Shown: positions 25,609 through 33,974 of the stretch, piece by piece
How the letters are laid out: each line of letters opens with the position of its first letter
How positions within the stretch are numbered: position 1 is the stretch's first letter
DNA from: Actinomadura flavalba DSM 45200
GTDB taxonomy: Bacteria > Actinomycetota > Actinomycetes > Streptosporangiales > Streptosporangiaceae
Assembly (NCBI RefSeq): GCF_000374305.1
Contig: NZ_KB894093.1
Location: 1,364,001 to 1,428,000 of the forward strand
Direction: 5' to 3'
Length of the DNA: 64,000 bases
Notes under the pieces: generated by a model
The model's input: only the letters and a program-made list of their open reading frames with translations
The model's database searches: none
Told to the model about the DNA's origin: nothing
Position numbers and translations under genes: made by a program

Positions 25609-26342
25609 CTCACCCCGCACATCTCGACTACGACGTTCTGGCCGACCTGGCCGAAGGTCTGCTCGACGAAGCCCGGGCCGCCTCCGTCAACGAGCATCTC
25701 GACTCCTGCGCCCCCTGCCGTGACCTGTCCGCCGATCTCGCGGACGTCTCCCGGCTGCTGGCGGAGGCGCCCGCGCCGTCCCTGCCTCCCGATCTCGCGG
25801 CCCGCATCGACTCGGCTCTGGCGGCCGAGTCGCGCGGCGACGCGCCGGTCGTGAGCCTGGCGGAGCGGCGCGGGCGGCGACCCTGGCGGATTCTGTCCGC
25901 CGCGGCCGCCGCCGTCGTCGTCCTCGGCGGAGGCGGACTCGTCGCGCAGACGGTGCTCGAAGGCGGCGACGACACGTCGTCCACAACGGCGCAGCAGCCG
26001 CTCGCCGACCCCACCCGCCCCTCGGACGCCCCCTTGGCGGTCCAGGTCTGGCGGCCGACCTCCAGCGGCACCGCCTACCGTGCCGCCACCCTGGCCGGTC
26101 AGGTCCGGGACCGGCTCGCGCAGGCGGCGACGTCCGCGCAGGCCCCGCCCGCCGACGAGCGGCTCACCGGCTGTGTGAACCGCGTGACGGGCGGCCGTCC
26201 GCCCGCACTCGTCGACCGGGCGACGCTCGACGGCGGCGCGGCGCTCATCATCGCCGTGCGCGCCCAGAGCCGGCTGGACGTCTGGGCCGTCGACCCCGCC
26301 TGCTCGGCGGACGACCCCAAGATCCTCCAGCACACCGGCTAG
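25605..26342 (+). CDS. Anti-sigma factor with zinc-finger (ZAS) domain and one membrane segment
   Basis: A 245-residue protein, start ATG overlapping the sigM stop (ATGA). Residues 1-60 form a zf-HC2/ZAS domain with H31-x3-C35-x2-C38 (EHLDSCAPC). One membrane segment is at about 108-128 (ILSAAAAAVVVLGGGGLVAQ). The extracytoplasmic C-terminal domain (about 115 residues) contains two Cys (LTGCVNR and DPACSAD) that could form a disulfide. It should bind and hold SigM at the membrane. A GC-rich hairpin follows (26397-26439). Confidence 0.93.
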   Translation: MTHPAHLDYDVLADLAEGLLDEARAASVNEHLDSCAPCRDLSADLADVSRLLAEAPAPSLPPDLAARIDSALAAESRGDAPVVSLAERRGRRPWRILSAAAAAVVVLGGGGLVAQTVLEGGDDTSSTTAQQPLADPTRPSDAPLAVQVWRPTSSGTAYRAATLAGQVRDRLAQAATSAQAPPADERLTGCVNRVTGGRPPALVDRATLDGGAALIIAVRAQSRLDVWAVDPACSADDPKILQHTG

Positions 26343-26396
26343 TCCCTTCCCGCCGCGCCGCAGGCCCGGCGACCACGCATGTCCGGCACGCCGCCC

Positions 26397-26439
26397 GCGC
26401 GGTGCCGTGCGGCCGTTTCGCGGCCGCGCGGCACCGCGC
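26397..26439 (+). terminator. Long GC-rich hairpin after the sigM/anti-sigma operon
   Basis: Arms 26397-26407 and 26429-26439 are perfectly complementary (11 bp) and continue inward for 8 more pairs with one G-T pair and a 5-nt loop. No T-tract follows. Confidence 0.6.
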
Positions 26440-26496
26440 TTGCGCGCCGGGGCCGCGTTCGCTTGAATCGCGGGGTCGTCCGGTCAGGGGGCTCCA

Positions 26497-27753
26497 TTGG
26501 CGGTGCGGCGGTCCCTCGGCCGCGACTTCGCGTGGCTGTGGGCCGCGTACGCGGCGAGTTCGCTGGGCACCCGGCTCGCGCTCGACGCCTTCTCGATCAT
26601 CGCGATCCTCGCGCTGCACGCCGGTACCGTCCAGGTGTCGGTCATCGCGGCGGCGGGGGTGGCGGCCGGGGCGCTGCTGGCCGTGCCGACCGGGCCCTGG
26701 GTCGAGGTCCGGCGCAAGCGGCCGGTGATGATCGGCATGGACGTGCTGCGCTGCGCCGTCCTGCTGTCCGTTCCCGCCGCCTATGCCCTCGGCGTCCTCG
26801 GGTTCGCGCAGCTCGTCGCCGTGGCCGTCGTCGTCAAGGCCGCCGACCTGGTGTTCGCCGCCGCGAGCGGCGCGTGCGTGAAGGCGCTCGTGCGGCCCGG
26901 CGACCTCGTCGTCGCCCAAGGCCGGTTCGAGGCGACGATGTGGACGACGACCGCGCTCGGCCCGCCCGTCGGCGGCGCCGCGATCGGCGCGCTCGGACCC
27001 GTCACCACCGTCGTGCTGAACGCGGCGAGCTACCTGCTGTCGGCGCTCGGCATCCGCGCCATCCGGGCCGGGGAGCCCCCGCCGCCCGACCGGTCCGCCG
27101 CGCGCGGCGGCGTCACCGGCGGCTGGCGGCACATCCTCACCGATCCCGTGCTGCGTCCGCTGTTCCTCAACACCGTCCTCGTGAACGCGCTGATCCTCGC
27201 CACGGCGCCGCTGCTGGCGGTGCTGATGCTGCGCGAACTGGGCCTGGCGCCCTGGCAGTACGGGCTGGCGTTCAGCCTGCCGTGCCTGGGCGGGCTGCTC
27301 GGCGCCCGGCTCGCCGGAATCCTGACCGTCCGGCACGGCGAAGATCGCGTACTGCGGGTCGCCGGGACGCTGCGCGTCCTGTGGCCCGTCCTGCTCGCGT
27401 TCACCCCGTCCGGCATCGCCGGGCTCGGCTGGGTCATGGCCGTCGAGTTCGCCCTGATCACCTGCATCGGCGTGTTCAACCCGGTCTTCGCCGCCCGGCG
27501 GCTCGGCCACGTGCCCGCCGACCGCGTCGCCCGCGTCCTGTCGGCCTGGTCCATCACCTCCAGCGCCGCGGCGGCCGGGCTGACGCTGGGCTGGGGGTTC
27601 CTCGCGCACGCCGCCGGGACGCGGACCGCGCTCGCCCTCGCCGGGGCCCTCCTACTGGTGACCCCGCTGCTGCTGCCGCGCGGCGGCGCTCAGAGGCCGT
27701 CGACGAAGTCCAGCGCGACCGACCACGCCCGCTCGGACGCCTCGGCGTCGTAG
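26497..27753 (+). CDS. MFS transporter
   Basis: A 418-residue protein with about 12 membrane segments; motif A is represented by GPWVEVRRKRPVM. It resembles the MFS_3 group of multidrug or siderophore exporters (LGRDFAWLWAAYAASSLGTRLA at the N-terminus). The start is TTG 26497, 5 nt after AGGGGG; a GTG at 26503 is the alternative. Its 3' end overlaps the convergent hydrolase gene by 64 nt, so the last 20 residues (rich in Ser/Thr/Asp) are encoded opposite the other gene and may be a non-functional extension. The substrate is unknown. Confidence 0.85.
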   Translation: MAVRRSLGRDFAWLWAAYAASSLGTRLALDAFSIIAILALHAGTVQVSVIAAAGVAAGALLAVPTGPWVEVRRKRPVMIGMDVLRCAVLLSVPAAYALGVLGFAQLVAVAVVVKAADLVFAAASGACVKALVRPGDLVVAQGRFEATMWTTTALGPPVGGAAIGALGPVTTVVLNAASYLLSALGIRAIRAGEPPPPDRSAARGGVTGGWRHILTDPVLRPLFLNTVLVNALILATAPLLAVLMLRELGLAPWQYGLAFSLPCLGGLLGARLAGILTVRHGEDRVLRVAGTLRVLWPVLLAFTPSGIAGLGWVMAVEFALITCIGVFNPVFAARRLGHVPADRVARVLSAWSITSSAAAAGLTLGWGFLAHAAGTRTALALAGALLLVTPLLLPRGGAQRPSTKSSATDHARSDASAS

Positions 27754-28259
27754 TCGGGCAGGTCCGGGTCGGTGAACAGGTGCCCCGCGCCCCGGTAGCG
27801 GTAGATCTCCACGTCCGCGCCCGCCCGGCGCATCCGCAGATACCAGGCGTTCTGCCAGTCGTCGGGCTCGAAGGTGTCCGGATCGGCCACGTGCAACTGG
27901 ACGGGGATCTCCGTGGAGGCGTCGTCGGCGATGTCGGACGTGCCGTGCATCAGCAGCAGTCCCCGCGCCTTGGCGTCCGCCAGCGCCAGGTTCTGCGCCA
28001 GCGCCCCGCCCAGCGAGAACCCCGCGTACACCAGACCGTCCCCCGAGTGCGGCGCGGCGGCGGCGACGGCCCGGCGCAGCAGCTCGTCCCGGCCGATCTC
28101 CTCGCGGATCGCCGCGCCCTCCTCGGCCGCGTCCACCACGCGGCCGTCGAACAGGTCGGGCACGTGCACCGTGTGGCCCCGCTCGCGCAGCCGGTCCGCC
28201 GCGCCGTGCACGGCGGGACGCAGCCCGTAGGTGGAGTGGAACAGCAGAATCGACGCCAT
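27690..28259 (-). CDS. Dienelactone-hydrolase-like alpha/beta hydrolase
   Basis: A 189-residue protein of the dienelactone hydrolase group. The nucleophile elbow is GFSLGG, so Ser replaces the Cys of true dienelactone hydrolases. The acid (DPDTFEPDD region) and His (GAGHLFTDPDLPDY) are in the expected places. The short length and the GAGHLF motif match the small actinobacterial DLH family. It is divergent from trxB with a SigR-type promoter in between, so its promoter region is shared with a thiol-stress operon. Confidence 0.85.
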   Translation of the reverse strand: MASILLFHSTYGLRPAVHGAADRLRERGHTVHVPDLFDGRVVDAAEEGAAIREEIGRDELLRRAVAAAAPHSGDGLVYAGFSLGGALAQNLALADAKARGLLLMHGTSDIADDASTEIPVQLHVADPDTFEPDDWQNAWYLRMRRAGADVEIYRYRGAGHLFTDPDLPDYDAEASERAWSVALDFVDGL

Positions 28260-28304
28260 GCGGACAGCCTAATGACCCGGCCGTGAACGGGGTCGCTCCG
28301 GCCG

Positions 28305-28330
28305 GGAATCACCGGGCCGTAGGATCGGTT
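28305..28330 (+). promoter_or_regulatory. SigR-type promoter of trxBA
   Basis: GGGAAT (28304-28309) is followed after exactly 18 nt by GTT (28328-28330). This is the GGAAT-N18/19-GTT consensus of SigR/SigH thiol-oxidative-stress promoters in actinobacteria. It lies 72 nt upstream of trxB, whose operon is a classical SigR target in Streptomyces coelicolor. Confidence 0.85.
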
Positions 28331-28401
28331 GTCGCGACAGCAGGGTCCGGCGCGGGGGCCCGTCCCACCCGGCACCGGGTCACAGAGGAGAGGCAAGAAC
28401 A

Positions 28402-29382
28402 GTGAGCGACGTCCGCAACGTCATCATCATCGGCTCGGGTCCGGCCGGTTACACGGCCGCGATCTACGCCGCACGCGGCGACCTCAAGCCCCTGTTGTTC
28501 GAGGGCTCGGTCACCGCCGGCGGCGCGCTGATGAACACCACCGACGTCGAGAACTACCCCGGCTTCCCCGACGGCGTCATGGGCCCCGACCTCATGGACG
28601 GGCTGCGCAAGCAGGCCGAGCGGTTCGGCGCCGAGCTGATCACCGACGACGTCACCGAGGTCGACCTCACCGCCACCCCGAAGATCGTCAAGGTCGGTGA
28701 CGACGTCTACCGCGCCAAGGCCGTCATCGTCGCCACCGGGTCCGGCTACCGCGAGCTGGGCCTGGAGAACGAGAAGCGCCTCTCCGGACGCGGCGTCTCC
28801 TGGTGCGCCACCTGCGACGGGTTCTTCTTCCGCGAGCAGGACATCGCCGTCGTCGGCGGCGGCGACACCGCCATGGAGGAGGCGACGTTCCTCACCAAGT
28901 TCGCCCGTTCCGTCACGGTCATCCACCGCCGCGGCGAGCTGCGCGCCAGCAAGATCATGCAGGACCGCGCCTTCGCCAACGACAAGATCCGCTTCCTGTG
29001 GGACAGCGAGGTCACCGACGTCCTCGGTGAGGACCGCGTCACCGGCCTGGCCGTCCGCAACCTGCGCACCGGCGAGACGTCCTCGCTCGACGTCACCGGC
29101 CTGTTCATCGCGATCGGCCACGACCCCCGCAGCGAGCTGTTCACCGGCCAGCTCGACACCGACGCCGACGGCTACCTCACCGTCGCCTCCCCGACGACCC
29201 ACACCAAGATCCCCGGCGTGTTCGCCTGCGGTGACGTGGTCGACCACATCTACCGGCAGGCCATCACCGCCGCCGGAAGCGGCTGCTCGGCCGCCATCGA
29301 CGCCGAGCGCTGGCTCGCCGACCAGGGCATCGCCGACACGGTCCCCCAGCAGGACCCGGCCGAACTGTCCGTCCAGGGTTGA
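28402..29382 (+). CDS. trxB: Thioredoxin reductase (NADPH)
   Basis: A 326-residue FAD flavoenzyme passing electrons from NADPH to thioredoxin. The FAD motif [16 protein letters not shown] is near residue 12, the redox-active CATC is in [10 protein letters not shown] (about 136-139), the NADPH motif [12 protein letters not shown] follows, and the C-terminal [10 protein letters not shown] is intact. The GTG start at 28402 has GAGGAG upstream. It is 20 nt from trxA (same operon) and preceded by a SigR promoter. Confidence 0.97.
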   Translation: MSDVRNVIIIGSGPAGYTAAIYAARGDLKPLLFEGSVTAGGALMNTTDVENYPGFPDGVMGPDLMDGLRKQAERFGAELITDDVTEVDLTATPKIVKVGDDVYRAKAVIVATGSGYRELGLENEKRLSGRGVSWCATCDGFFFREQDIAVVGGGDTAMEEATFLTKFARSVTVIHRRGELRASKIMQDRAFANDKIRFLWDSEVTDVLGEDRVTGLAVRNLRTGETSSLDVTGLFIAIGHDPRSELFTGQLDTDADGYLTVASPTTHTKIPGVFACGDVVDHIYRQAITAAGSGCSAAIDAERWLADQGIADTVPQQDPAELSVQG

Positions 29383-29402
29383 GAACGAAGGAGAACACGC
29401 AC

Positions 29403-29717
29403 ATGAAGGCCGTGACCGACGCCGACTTCGAGACCGAGGTCCTGAAGAACGACAAGCCCGTCCTCGTCGACTTCTGGGCCGAGTGGTGCGGGCCGTGCCG
29501 CATGATCGCCCCCGTCCTGGAGGAGATCTCCAAGGCGCACGGCGACAAGCTCGACATCGTCAAGCTCAACACCGACGAGAACACCGGCACCGCCTCCAAG
29601 TACGGCATCATGCAGATCCCGAACCTGCTGGTGTTCAAGGACGGCGAGGTCGTCAAGCAGATCCTCGGCGCCAAGCCCAAGGCCGCGCTGCTCCGCGACC
29701 TGGCCGAGTTCATCTGA
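29403..29717 (+). CDS. trxA: Thioredoxin
   Basis: A 104-residue thioredoxin with the WCGPC active site in [12 protein letters not shown] and the cis-Pro loop MQIPNLLVF. It receives electrons from TrxB. The ATG at 29403 has AAGGAG upstream. It is the last gene of the trxBA operon and is followed by a 14-bp terminator hairpin. Confidence 0.97.
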   Translation: MKAVTDADFETEVLKNDKPVLVDFWAEWCGPCRMIAPVLEEISKAHGDKLDIVKLNTDENTGTASKYGIMQIPNLLVFKDGEVVKQILGAKPKAALLRDLAEFI

Positions 29718-29736
29718 GTCTCGCCCGCCGAACGCG

Positions 29737-29772
29737 CGACGGCCCCCGTTTCACGTGGAACGGGGGCCGTCG
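29737..29772. terminator. Bidirectional terminator whose loop carries a parS-like core
   Basis: A perfect 14-bp stem (29737-29750 with 29759-29772) with an 8-nt loop lies between trxA and the convergent GNAT gene. The stem tip and loop read GTTTCACGTGGAAC (29748-29761), 13 of 14 matches to the parS core GTTTCACGTGAAAC. It may serve both as terminator and as a weak ParB site. Confidence 0.75.
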
Positions 29773-29786
29773 GCGTTGAGAGCCGC

Positions 29787-30404
29787 TCAGACGGGACGCA
29801 GCGCGCCCTCCGGGGTCATGGAGCCCAGCAGCCGTTCCAGCGCCACCTCGACGTCCTCACGCCACGACAGCGCCGATTTCAGCTCCAGCCGCAGCCGGGG
29901 ATACCGGTGATGCGGGCGGACCGTCTTGAACCCCACCGACAGCAGGTAGTCGGCCGGCACCATGCAGCCGCCCTCCTCGCCCTTGGCGTCCCCGAACGCC
30001 TCGACGGCCTTCACCGCCCGCCGGGTCAGGTCCTTGGCGACGCCCTGCACCAGCATCCGGCCCAGGCCGCCGCCGGTGAACTCCGGCAGGATGTGCGCCG
30101 TCATCAGCAGCACCGCGTCCGCGCTCACCGGACTCGTCGGGAACGCCACCGAACGCGGCACGTACAGCGGCGGCGCGTACATGACGAAGCCCGCCGGAAC
30201 GTCGTCCACGTAGGCGATCCGGCCGCACGAGCCCCACTCCAGGAGGGTGGAGGAGATCCACGCCTCCTTCTCCAGATCTGTCCCGCCCGCCGCCTCGGCG
30301 CGGTCGCGAGTGACCGGATCGAGCTCCCAGAACACGCAGCGGCGGCAGCGATGCGGCAGGTCGGACAGGTTGTCCAGCGTGATGTTGACGAGACGACGCG
30401 ACAC
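29787..30404 (-). CDS. GNAT family N-acetyltransferase
   Basis: A 205-residue protein with the GNAT core: AGFVMYAPP (beta strand), LLMTAHILPEFTGGGLGRMLVQGVAKDL (acetyl-CoA loop, G-G-G-L-G-R) and a C-terminal GFKTVRPHHRYPRLRLEL. The N-terminus has a C-x2-C pair (HRCRRCVFWE), possibly structural. The GTG at 30404 is chosen because AGGAGGTG lies 9 nt upstream. It converges on trxA and diverges from the aminotransferase. The acceptor substrate is unknown. Confidence 0.82.
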   Translation of the reverse strand: MSRRLVNITLDNLSDLPHRCRRCVFWELDPVTRDRAEAAGGTDLEKEAWISSTLLEWGSCGRIAYVDDVPAGFVMYAPPLYVPRSVAFPTSPVSADAVLLMTAHILPEFTGGGLGRMLVQGVAKDLTRRAVKAVEAFGDAKGEEGGCMVPADYLLSVGFKTVRPHHRYPRLRLELKSALSWREDVEVALERLLGSMTPEGALRPV

Positions 30405-30607
30405 CGGAGCGGGCACCTCCTGGTCTGGTGCGGACGGCAGAATCGCGCGGTCCGGACCCACCACTTCGCGAAAGTCCCGCCAACCGGCAGCGATCCTCGG
30501 GCATCGTATCGGACAGGGGTCGCGCGGCCCCCGGGGTCGGCGCGATCCCGGGTACCGGCGATGCCGTAAGTTGCAAGGACATCCGATCCACCCTGCGGAG
30601 GTGCCTC

Positions 30608-31903
30608 GTGGAACAGCACGCGCGAACAGACGCCTACTCCGATCGGTACGCCGCCCGCGCAGCCGGGATGGTCCCGTCGGAGATCCGCGCCCTGTTCGCG
30701 ATGGTCGCTCGTCCCGAGGTCGTCTCGCTGGCGGGCGGTGCCCCCTACGTCTCGGCGCTGCCGCTCGACGTCGTGGGCGACATGATCGGTGAACTCGTCG
30801 CGACCCGGGGCGCCGAGGCGCTCCAGTACGGCTCGGCCCAGGGCGACGCCGTCCTGCGCGAGCGCATCTGCGAGGTGATGGCGCTGGAGGGCGTCAGCGC
30901 GTCCGCCGACGACATCGTCGTCACCGTCGGCGCGCAGCAGGCCCTCGACCTCATCACCAAGATCTTCGTCGACCCCGGCGACGTCGTCCTCGCGGAGGCG
31001 CCCTCCTACGTCGGCGCGCTCGGCACGTTCGCCAGCTACCAGGCCGACGTCGTGCACGTCCCGCTGGACGAGGGCGGCCTCATCCCCGGCGCGCTCAGCG
31101 ACACGCTCGACCGGCTCGCCCGCGAGGGACGCCGCGTCAAGTTCCTCTACACCGTCCCCACGTTCCAGAACCCCGCGGGCGTCACGCTGACCGGTGCCCG
31201 CCGCGCGCAGGTGCTGGAGATCTGCGCCCGGCACGACGTCCTCATCATCGAGGACAACCCCTACGGGCTCCTCGGGTTCGACGGCGAACCGCTGCGGGCG
31301 CTGCGCGCCGACGACGCCGACCGCGTCATCTACCTCGGCTCGTTCTCCAAGACGATCGCGTCCGGGCTGCGCGTCGGCTGGGCGCTCGCGCCGCACGCGG
31401 TCCGCGCCAAGCTCGTCCTGGCCGCCGAGTCGGCCGTGCTCTGCCATCCGAGCCTGTCGCAGCTCGCCGTCCGCGAGTACCTGACGACGCAGCCGTGGCG
31501 CGAGCAGATCAAGGACTTCCGCGAGCTGTACCGGGCCCGCCGCGACGCCATGCTCGACGCGCTCGGCGCGCTGATGCCCGCCGGTGTCACGTGGACGCGC
31601 CCCGCCGGAGGGTTCTTCGTGTGGGTGACGCTGCCCGAGGGCCTGGACGCCAAGGCCATGGCCCCCCGCGCCATCGCCGAACGCGTCGCGTACGTGCCCG
31701 GTACCGGCTTCTACGCCGACGGCGACGGCCGCCGGAACCTGCGCCTGTCGTACTGCTTCCCCGAGCCCGACCGCATCCGCGAGGGCGTCCGGCGCCTCGC
31801 GGGCGTGATCGAGAACGAGATCTCCATGCGGGACACTTTCGGAGGAGCCCGGCCGGGCCCCACCCGCGACGGCGTCCACACGCCCGGACCCGGGATCGTC
31901 TGA
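30608..31903 (+). CDS. PLP-dependent aminotransferase class I/II (2-aminoadipate/MocR-type fold)
   Basis: A 431-residue fold-type I aminotransferase. The PLP residues are in place: YGSAQGD, VGAQQALDL, the FQNPAG Asn about 188, EDNPYG Asp about 216 and the Schiff-base Lys about 248 in GSFSKTIASGLRVGW. It lacks an HTH domain, so it is an enzyme and not a MocR regulator. The closest types are 2-aminoadipate or aromatic/branched aminotransferases. The GTG at 30608 has GGAGG 6 nt upstream. A strong terminator separates it from the ligase gene. Confidence 0.88.
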   Translation: MEQHARTDAYSDRYAARAAGMVPSEIRALFAMVARPEVVSLAGGAPYVSALPLDVVGDMIGELVATRGAEALQYGSAQGDAVLRERICEVMALEGVSASADDIVVTVGAQQALDLITKIFVDPGDVVLAEAPSYVGALGTFASYQADVVHVPLDEGGLIPGALSDTLDRLAREGRRVKFLYTVPTFQNPAGVTLTGARRAQVLEICARHDVLIIEDNPYGLLGFDGEPLRALRADDADRVIYLGSFSKTIASGLRVGWALAPHAVRAKLVLAAESAVLCHPSLSQLAVREYLTTQPWREQIKDFRELYRARRDAMLDALGALMPAGVTWTRPAGGFFVWVTLPEGLDAKAMAPRAIAERVAYVPGTGFYADGDGRRNLRLSYCFPEPDRIREGVRRLAGVIENEISMRDTFGGARPGPTRDGVHTPGPGIV

Positions 31904-31930
31904 CGGGAAGCGTCGGACACGGTACGTCGA

Positions 31931-31967
31931 GGCCGGCTCTCCTGGCGGAGAGCCGGCCTTCGTTTTT
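31931..31967 (+). terminator. Intrinsic terminator after the aminotransferase gene
   Basis: A perfect 10-bp stem (31931-31940 with 31949-31958) and 8-nt loop, followed by TTCGTTTTT. It is the most canonical terminator of the window. Confidence 0.9.
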
Positions 31968-31983
31968 GGTTAGGAGCACGCCT

Positions 31984-32919
31984 GTGGAACTCGGGCACGT
32001 CGTCGTTCTCGCCGGGGGACTGTCCTACGAGCGGGAGGTGTCGCTACGGTCGGGGCGCCGGGTCGCGGACGCGCTGCGGTCGCTCGACATCCCCGTGGAA
32101 CTCCGCGACGCCGACGCCGGGCTGCTGGACGCCCTGGCGCGCGACCGGCCCGACGTCGTGTTCCCCGTGCTGCACGGCGCCGCGGGGGAGGACGGCGCGG
32201 TGCGCGGCGTCCTGGACCTGCTGGAGCTGCCCTACGTCGGCGCCCGGCCGGACGCGTGCCGCGTCGCGTGGGACAAGCCGACCGCCAAGGCCGTCGTGCG
32301 GCGGGCCGGGCTGGCCACCCCGGCGTCGGTGGCACTGCCGAAGGAGGTCTTCCACGACCTCGGGGCGGCGTCCGTCCTCGACCGCGTGGTGGACCGGCTG
32401 GGGCTGCCGTTGTTCGTGAAGCCGACCAGCGGGGGATCGGCGCTCGGCGCGTCCGTCGTCCGCGCGGCGGCCGACCTGCCCGCCGCGATGGTCGGCTGCT
32501 TCGCCTACGGCGACGCGGCGCTCATCGAGCAGTTCGTCGCGGGCACCGAGATCGCCGTGAGCGTGCTGGACTTCGGCAAGCCCGAGGCGCTGCCCGCCGT
32601 GGAGATCGTCGCGCCGCGCGGCCGGTACGACTACACGGCCCGCTACGACGCGGGGGACACCGCGTTCGTGACGCCCGCCCGCCTCTCCCCCGAGATCGCC
32701 GAGCGCGCCGCCGCCGCCGCCGTCACCGCACACACGGCGCTCGGCCTGCGCGACCTGTCCCGTACCGACCTCATCGTGGACGGCGCGGGCGAGGTGCACT
32801 TCCTGGAGGTGAACGTCGCCCCGGGCATGACCGAGACGAGCCTGCTGCCGCGCGCCGTGGAGGCCGCCTCACGGGATCTCGCGACCGTCTGCCGCGATCT
32901 GCTCCTCCAGCGCGCCTGA
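31984..32919 (+). CDS. D-alanine--D-alanine ligase family protein (ATP-grasp)
   Basis: A 311-residue ATP-grasp enzyme. The N-domain VVVLAGGLSYEREVSLRSG and VVFPVLHGAAGEDGAVRG match Ddl. The central domain has PLFVKPTSGGSALGASVV, and the C-terminal metal site is HFLEVNVAPGMTETSLLP. The usual N-P-G-x-T-x-x-S reads NVAPGMTETS, so the catalytic region is close to normal. It is about 40-60 residues shorter than typical housekeeping Ddl proteins and sits away from mur genes, so it could act on another dipeptide. The GTG at 31984 has AGGAG 7 nt upstream. Confidence 0.85.
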   Translation: MELGHVVVLAGGLSYEREVSLRSGRRVADALRSLDIPVELRDADAGLLDALARDRPDVVFPVLHGAAGEDGAVRGVLDLLELPYVGARPDACRVAWDKPTAKAVVRRAGLATPASVALPKEVFHDLGAASVLDRVVDRLGLPLFVKPTSGGSALGASVVRAAADLPAAMVGCFAYGDAALIEQFVAGTEIAVSVLDFGKPEALPAVEIVAPRGRYDYTARYDAGDTAFVTPARLSPEIAERAAAAAVTAHTALGLRDLSRTDLIVDGAGEVHFLEVNVAPGMTETSLLPRAVEAASRDLATVCRDLLLQRA

Positions 32920-32931
32920 GCGCGGAGCTTG

Positions 32932-32972
32932 GTTTCCCGTGAAACACGCGCCCGCGTGGTTTCACGGGAAAC
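32932..32972. promoter_or_regulatory. Inverted pair of parS-like sites between convergent genes
   Basis: GTTTCCCGTGAAAC (32932-32945) and its reverse complement GTTTCACGGGAAAC (32959-32972) flank a 13-nt spacer that itself contains ACGCG...CGCGT. Each core differs from parS (GTTTCACGTGAAAC) at one central base. The pair can fold into a 19-bp hairpin with a single bulge, so it may be terminator, ParB site or both. Confidence 0.65.
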
Positions 32973-32973
32973 A

Positions 32974-33780
32974 TCACCAGTGGGCCGGGCGCTCCACGCG
33001 TGCGGGGAGCGCGGTGCCCGCGCTTCCCCGCGCGGAGTTGATCTGGCTCTGGGTGACGAAGACGGCGCCGGTCAGGTCGGCCTCGGAGAGGTCGGCGTCG
33101 CGCAGGTCCGCGCCGAGCAGGTCGGCGTACCGCAGGTCCGCCTTGCGGAGATCGGCGGCGATCAGCAGCGAGCCCCGGAAGCTGACCCCGGACAGGCGAG
33201 CGCCCGACAGGTTCGCCCCCATGAGCTGAAGGTGCTGGCGGCTCTTCAACCGGCCGCCGACGCTGCCGCGCACCATCTCGCTCGCGCGGGTCAGGAACGG
33301 GCCGATGGAGCCCCGCAGGCCGTCCAGGTCCACCGTGGCGAGGCTGTCGGCGTCTTTCTGCGCCGTCTCCCCGATCTCGCGGTGCAGCGCGCGGGCCTCC
33401 GCGTGCAGGGAGGCCGTCTCCGGACGCTCCTCGATATCGGCCAGATACCACAGAAGCTCGTGCAGCGCCCGCATCACCGGCAGAGTCTGGAACATCGCCC
33501 CGGCCGTCTCGGGGTGCGCACGCCAGTCCCGGCCGCCGAACGTCTCCTGGGACACCCGCTGCCCGGCGCCGAAGCAGTCGAACGAGGTGCAGCCCCGGAA
33601 GCCGACGTCCCGCAGCTTGCCGTGCACGCCGCAGCCGAAGTCGTCCTGGAGGTGGCCGCACGGCTCCCCCGCGGCCTTGTCGACGGCGAAGTCCGCGGAC
33701 CGGGTGAACGGGAGCGCCACGCAGCAGAGGGCGAAGCACTGCGTGCAGTCGGCACGCAGTTCGACAGGGGACTCAGTCAC
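32974..33780 (-). CDS. Pentapeptide-repeat protein with an N-terminal Cys-rich domain
   Basis: A 268-residue protein. The N-terminal 70 residues contain eight Cys, including C12-x2-C15-x3-C19-C20, which suggests a metal- or Fe-S-binding module. The middle is helical. Residues about 189-243 are about eleven pentapeptide repeats of the A(D/N)Lxx type (ADLRKADLRYADLLG), which fold as a right-handed quadrilateral beta-helix. Pentapeptide-repeat proteins such as MfpA and Qnr mimic DNA and bind gyrase, but that array is longer than here and a gyrase role is only a thought. The GTG start is at 33780. It lies between two groups of parS-like sites, next to parB. Confidence 0.85.
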   Translation of the reverse strand: MTESPVELRADCTQCFALCCVALPFTRSADFAVDKAAGEPCGHLQDDFGCGVHGKLRDVGFRGCTSFDCFGAGQRVSQETFGGRDWRAHPETAGAMFQTLPVMRALHELLWYLADIEERPETASLHAEARALHREIGETAQKDADSLATVDLDGLRGSIGPFLTRASEMVRGSVGGRLKSRQHLQLMGANLSGARLSGVSFRGSLLIAADLRKADLRYADLLGADLRDADLSEADLTGAVFVTQSQINSARGSAGTALPARVERPAHW

Positions 33781-33838
33781 GTGACCTCACCTCGGCTTCG
33801 GACGGCGTTTTCCGTATCGCCCACGCCTCCCCGTTCCG

Positions 33839-33926
33839 GTTTCCCGTGAAACGTCGGGCTCGGGCGGCCCATGTTTCACGGGAAACCGCCGGGGCGAGGT
33901 GCCGTGGCGCATGTTTCCCGTGAAAC
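33839..33926. promoter_or_regulatory. Three parS-like sites downstream of parB
   Basis: Cores at 33839-33852 (GTTTCCCGTGAAAC), 33873-33886 (GTTTCACGGGAAAC) and 33913-33926 (GTTTCCCGTGAAAC) each match parS at 13 of 14 positions. The first two are exact inverted copies, including a flanking G/C (15 bp). The third is flanked to give TGTTTCCCGTGAAACA, 15 of 16 positions of the full parS. They fill the gap between the pentapeptide-repeat gene and the parB stop. Confidence 0.8.
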
Positions 33927-33974
33927 AGGGGACGCCCCGGAGGTGGTTCCGGGGCGTCAGTAGCAGGAGCGGGC

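Noticed and set aside
26397..26439. Inverted repeat considered as an end of an insertion sequence
   Set aside because: No transposase or second copy is seen; it directly follows the anti-sigma gene and fits an RNA hairpin.
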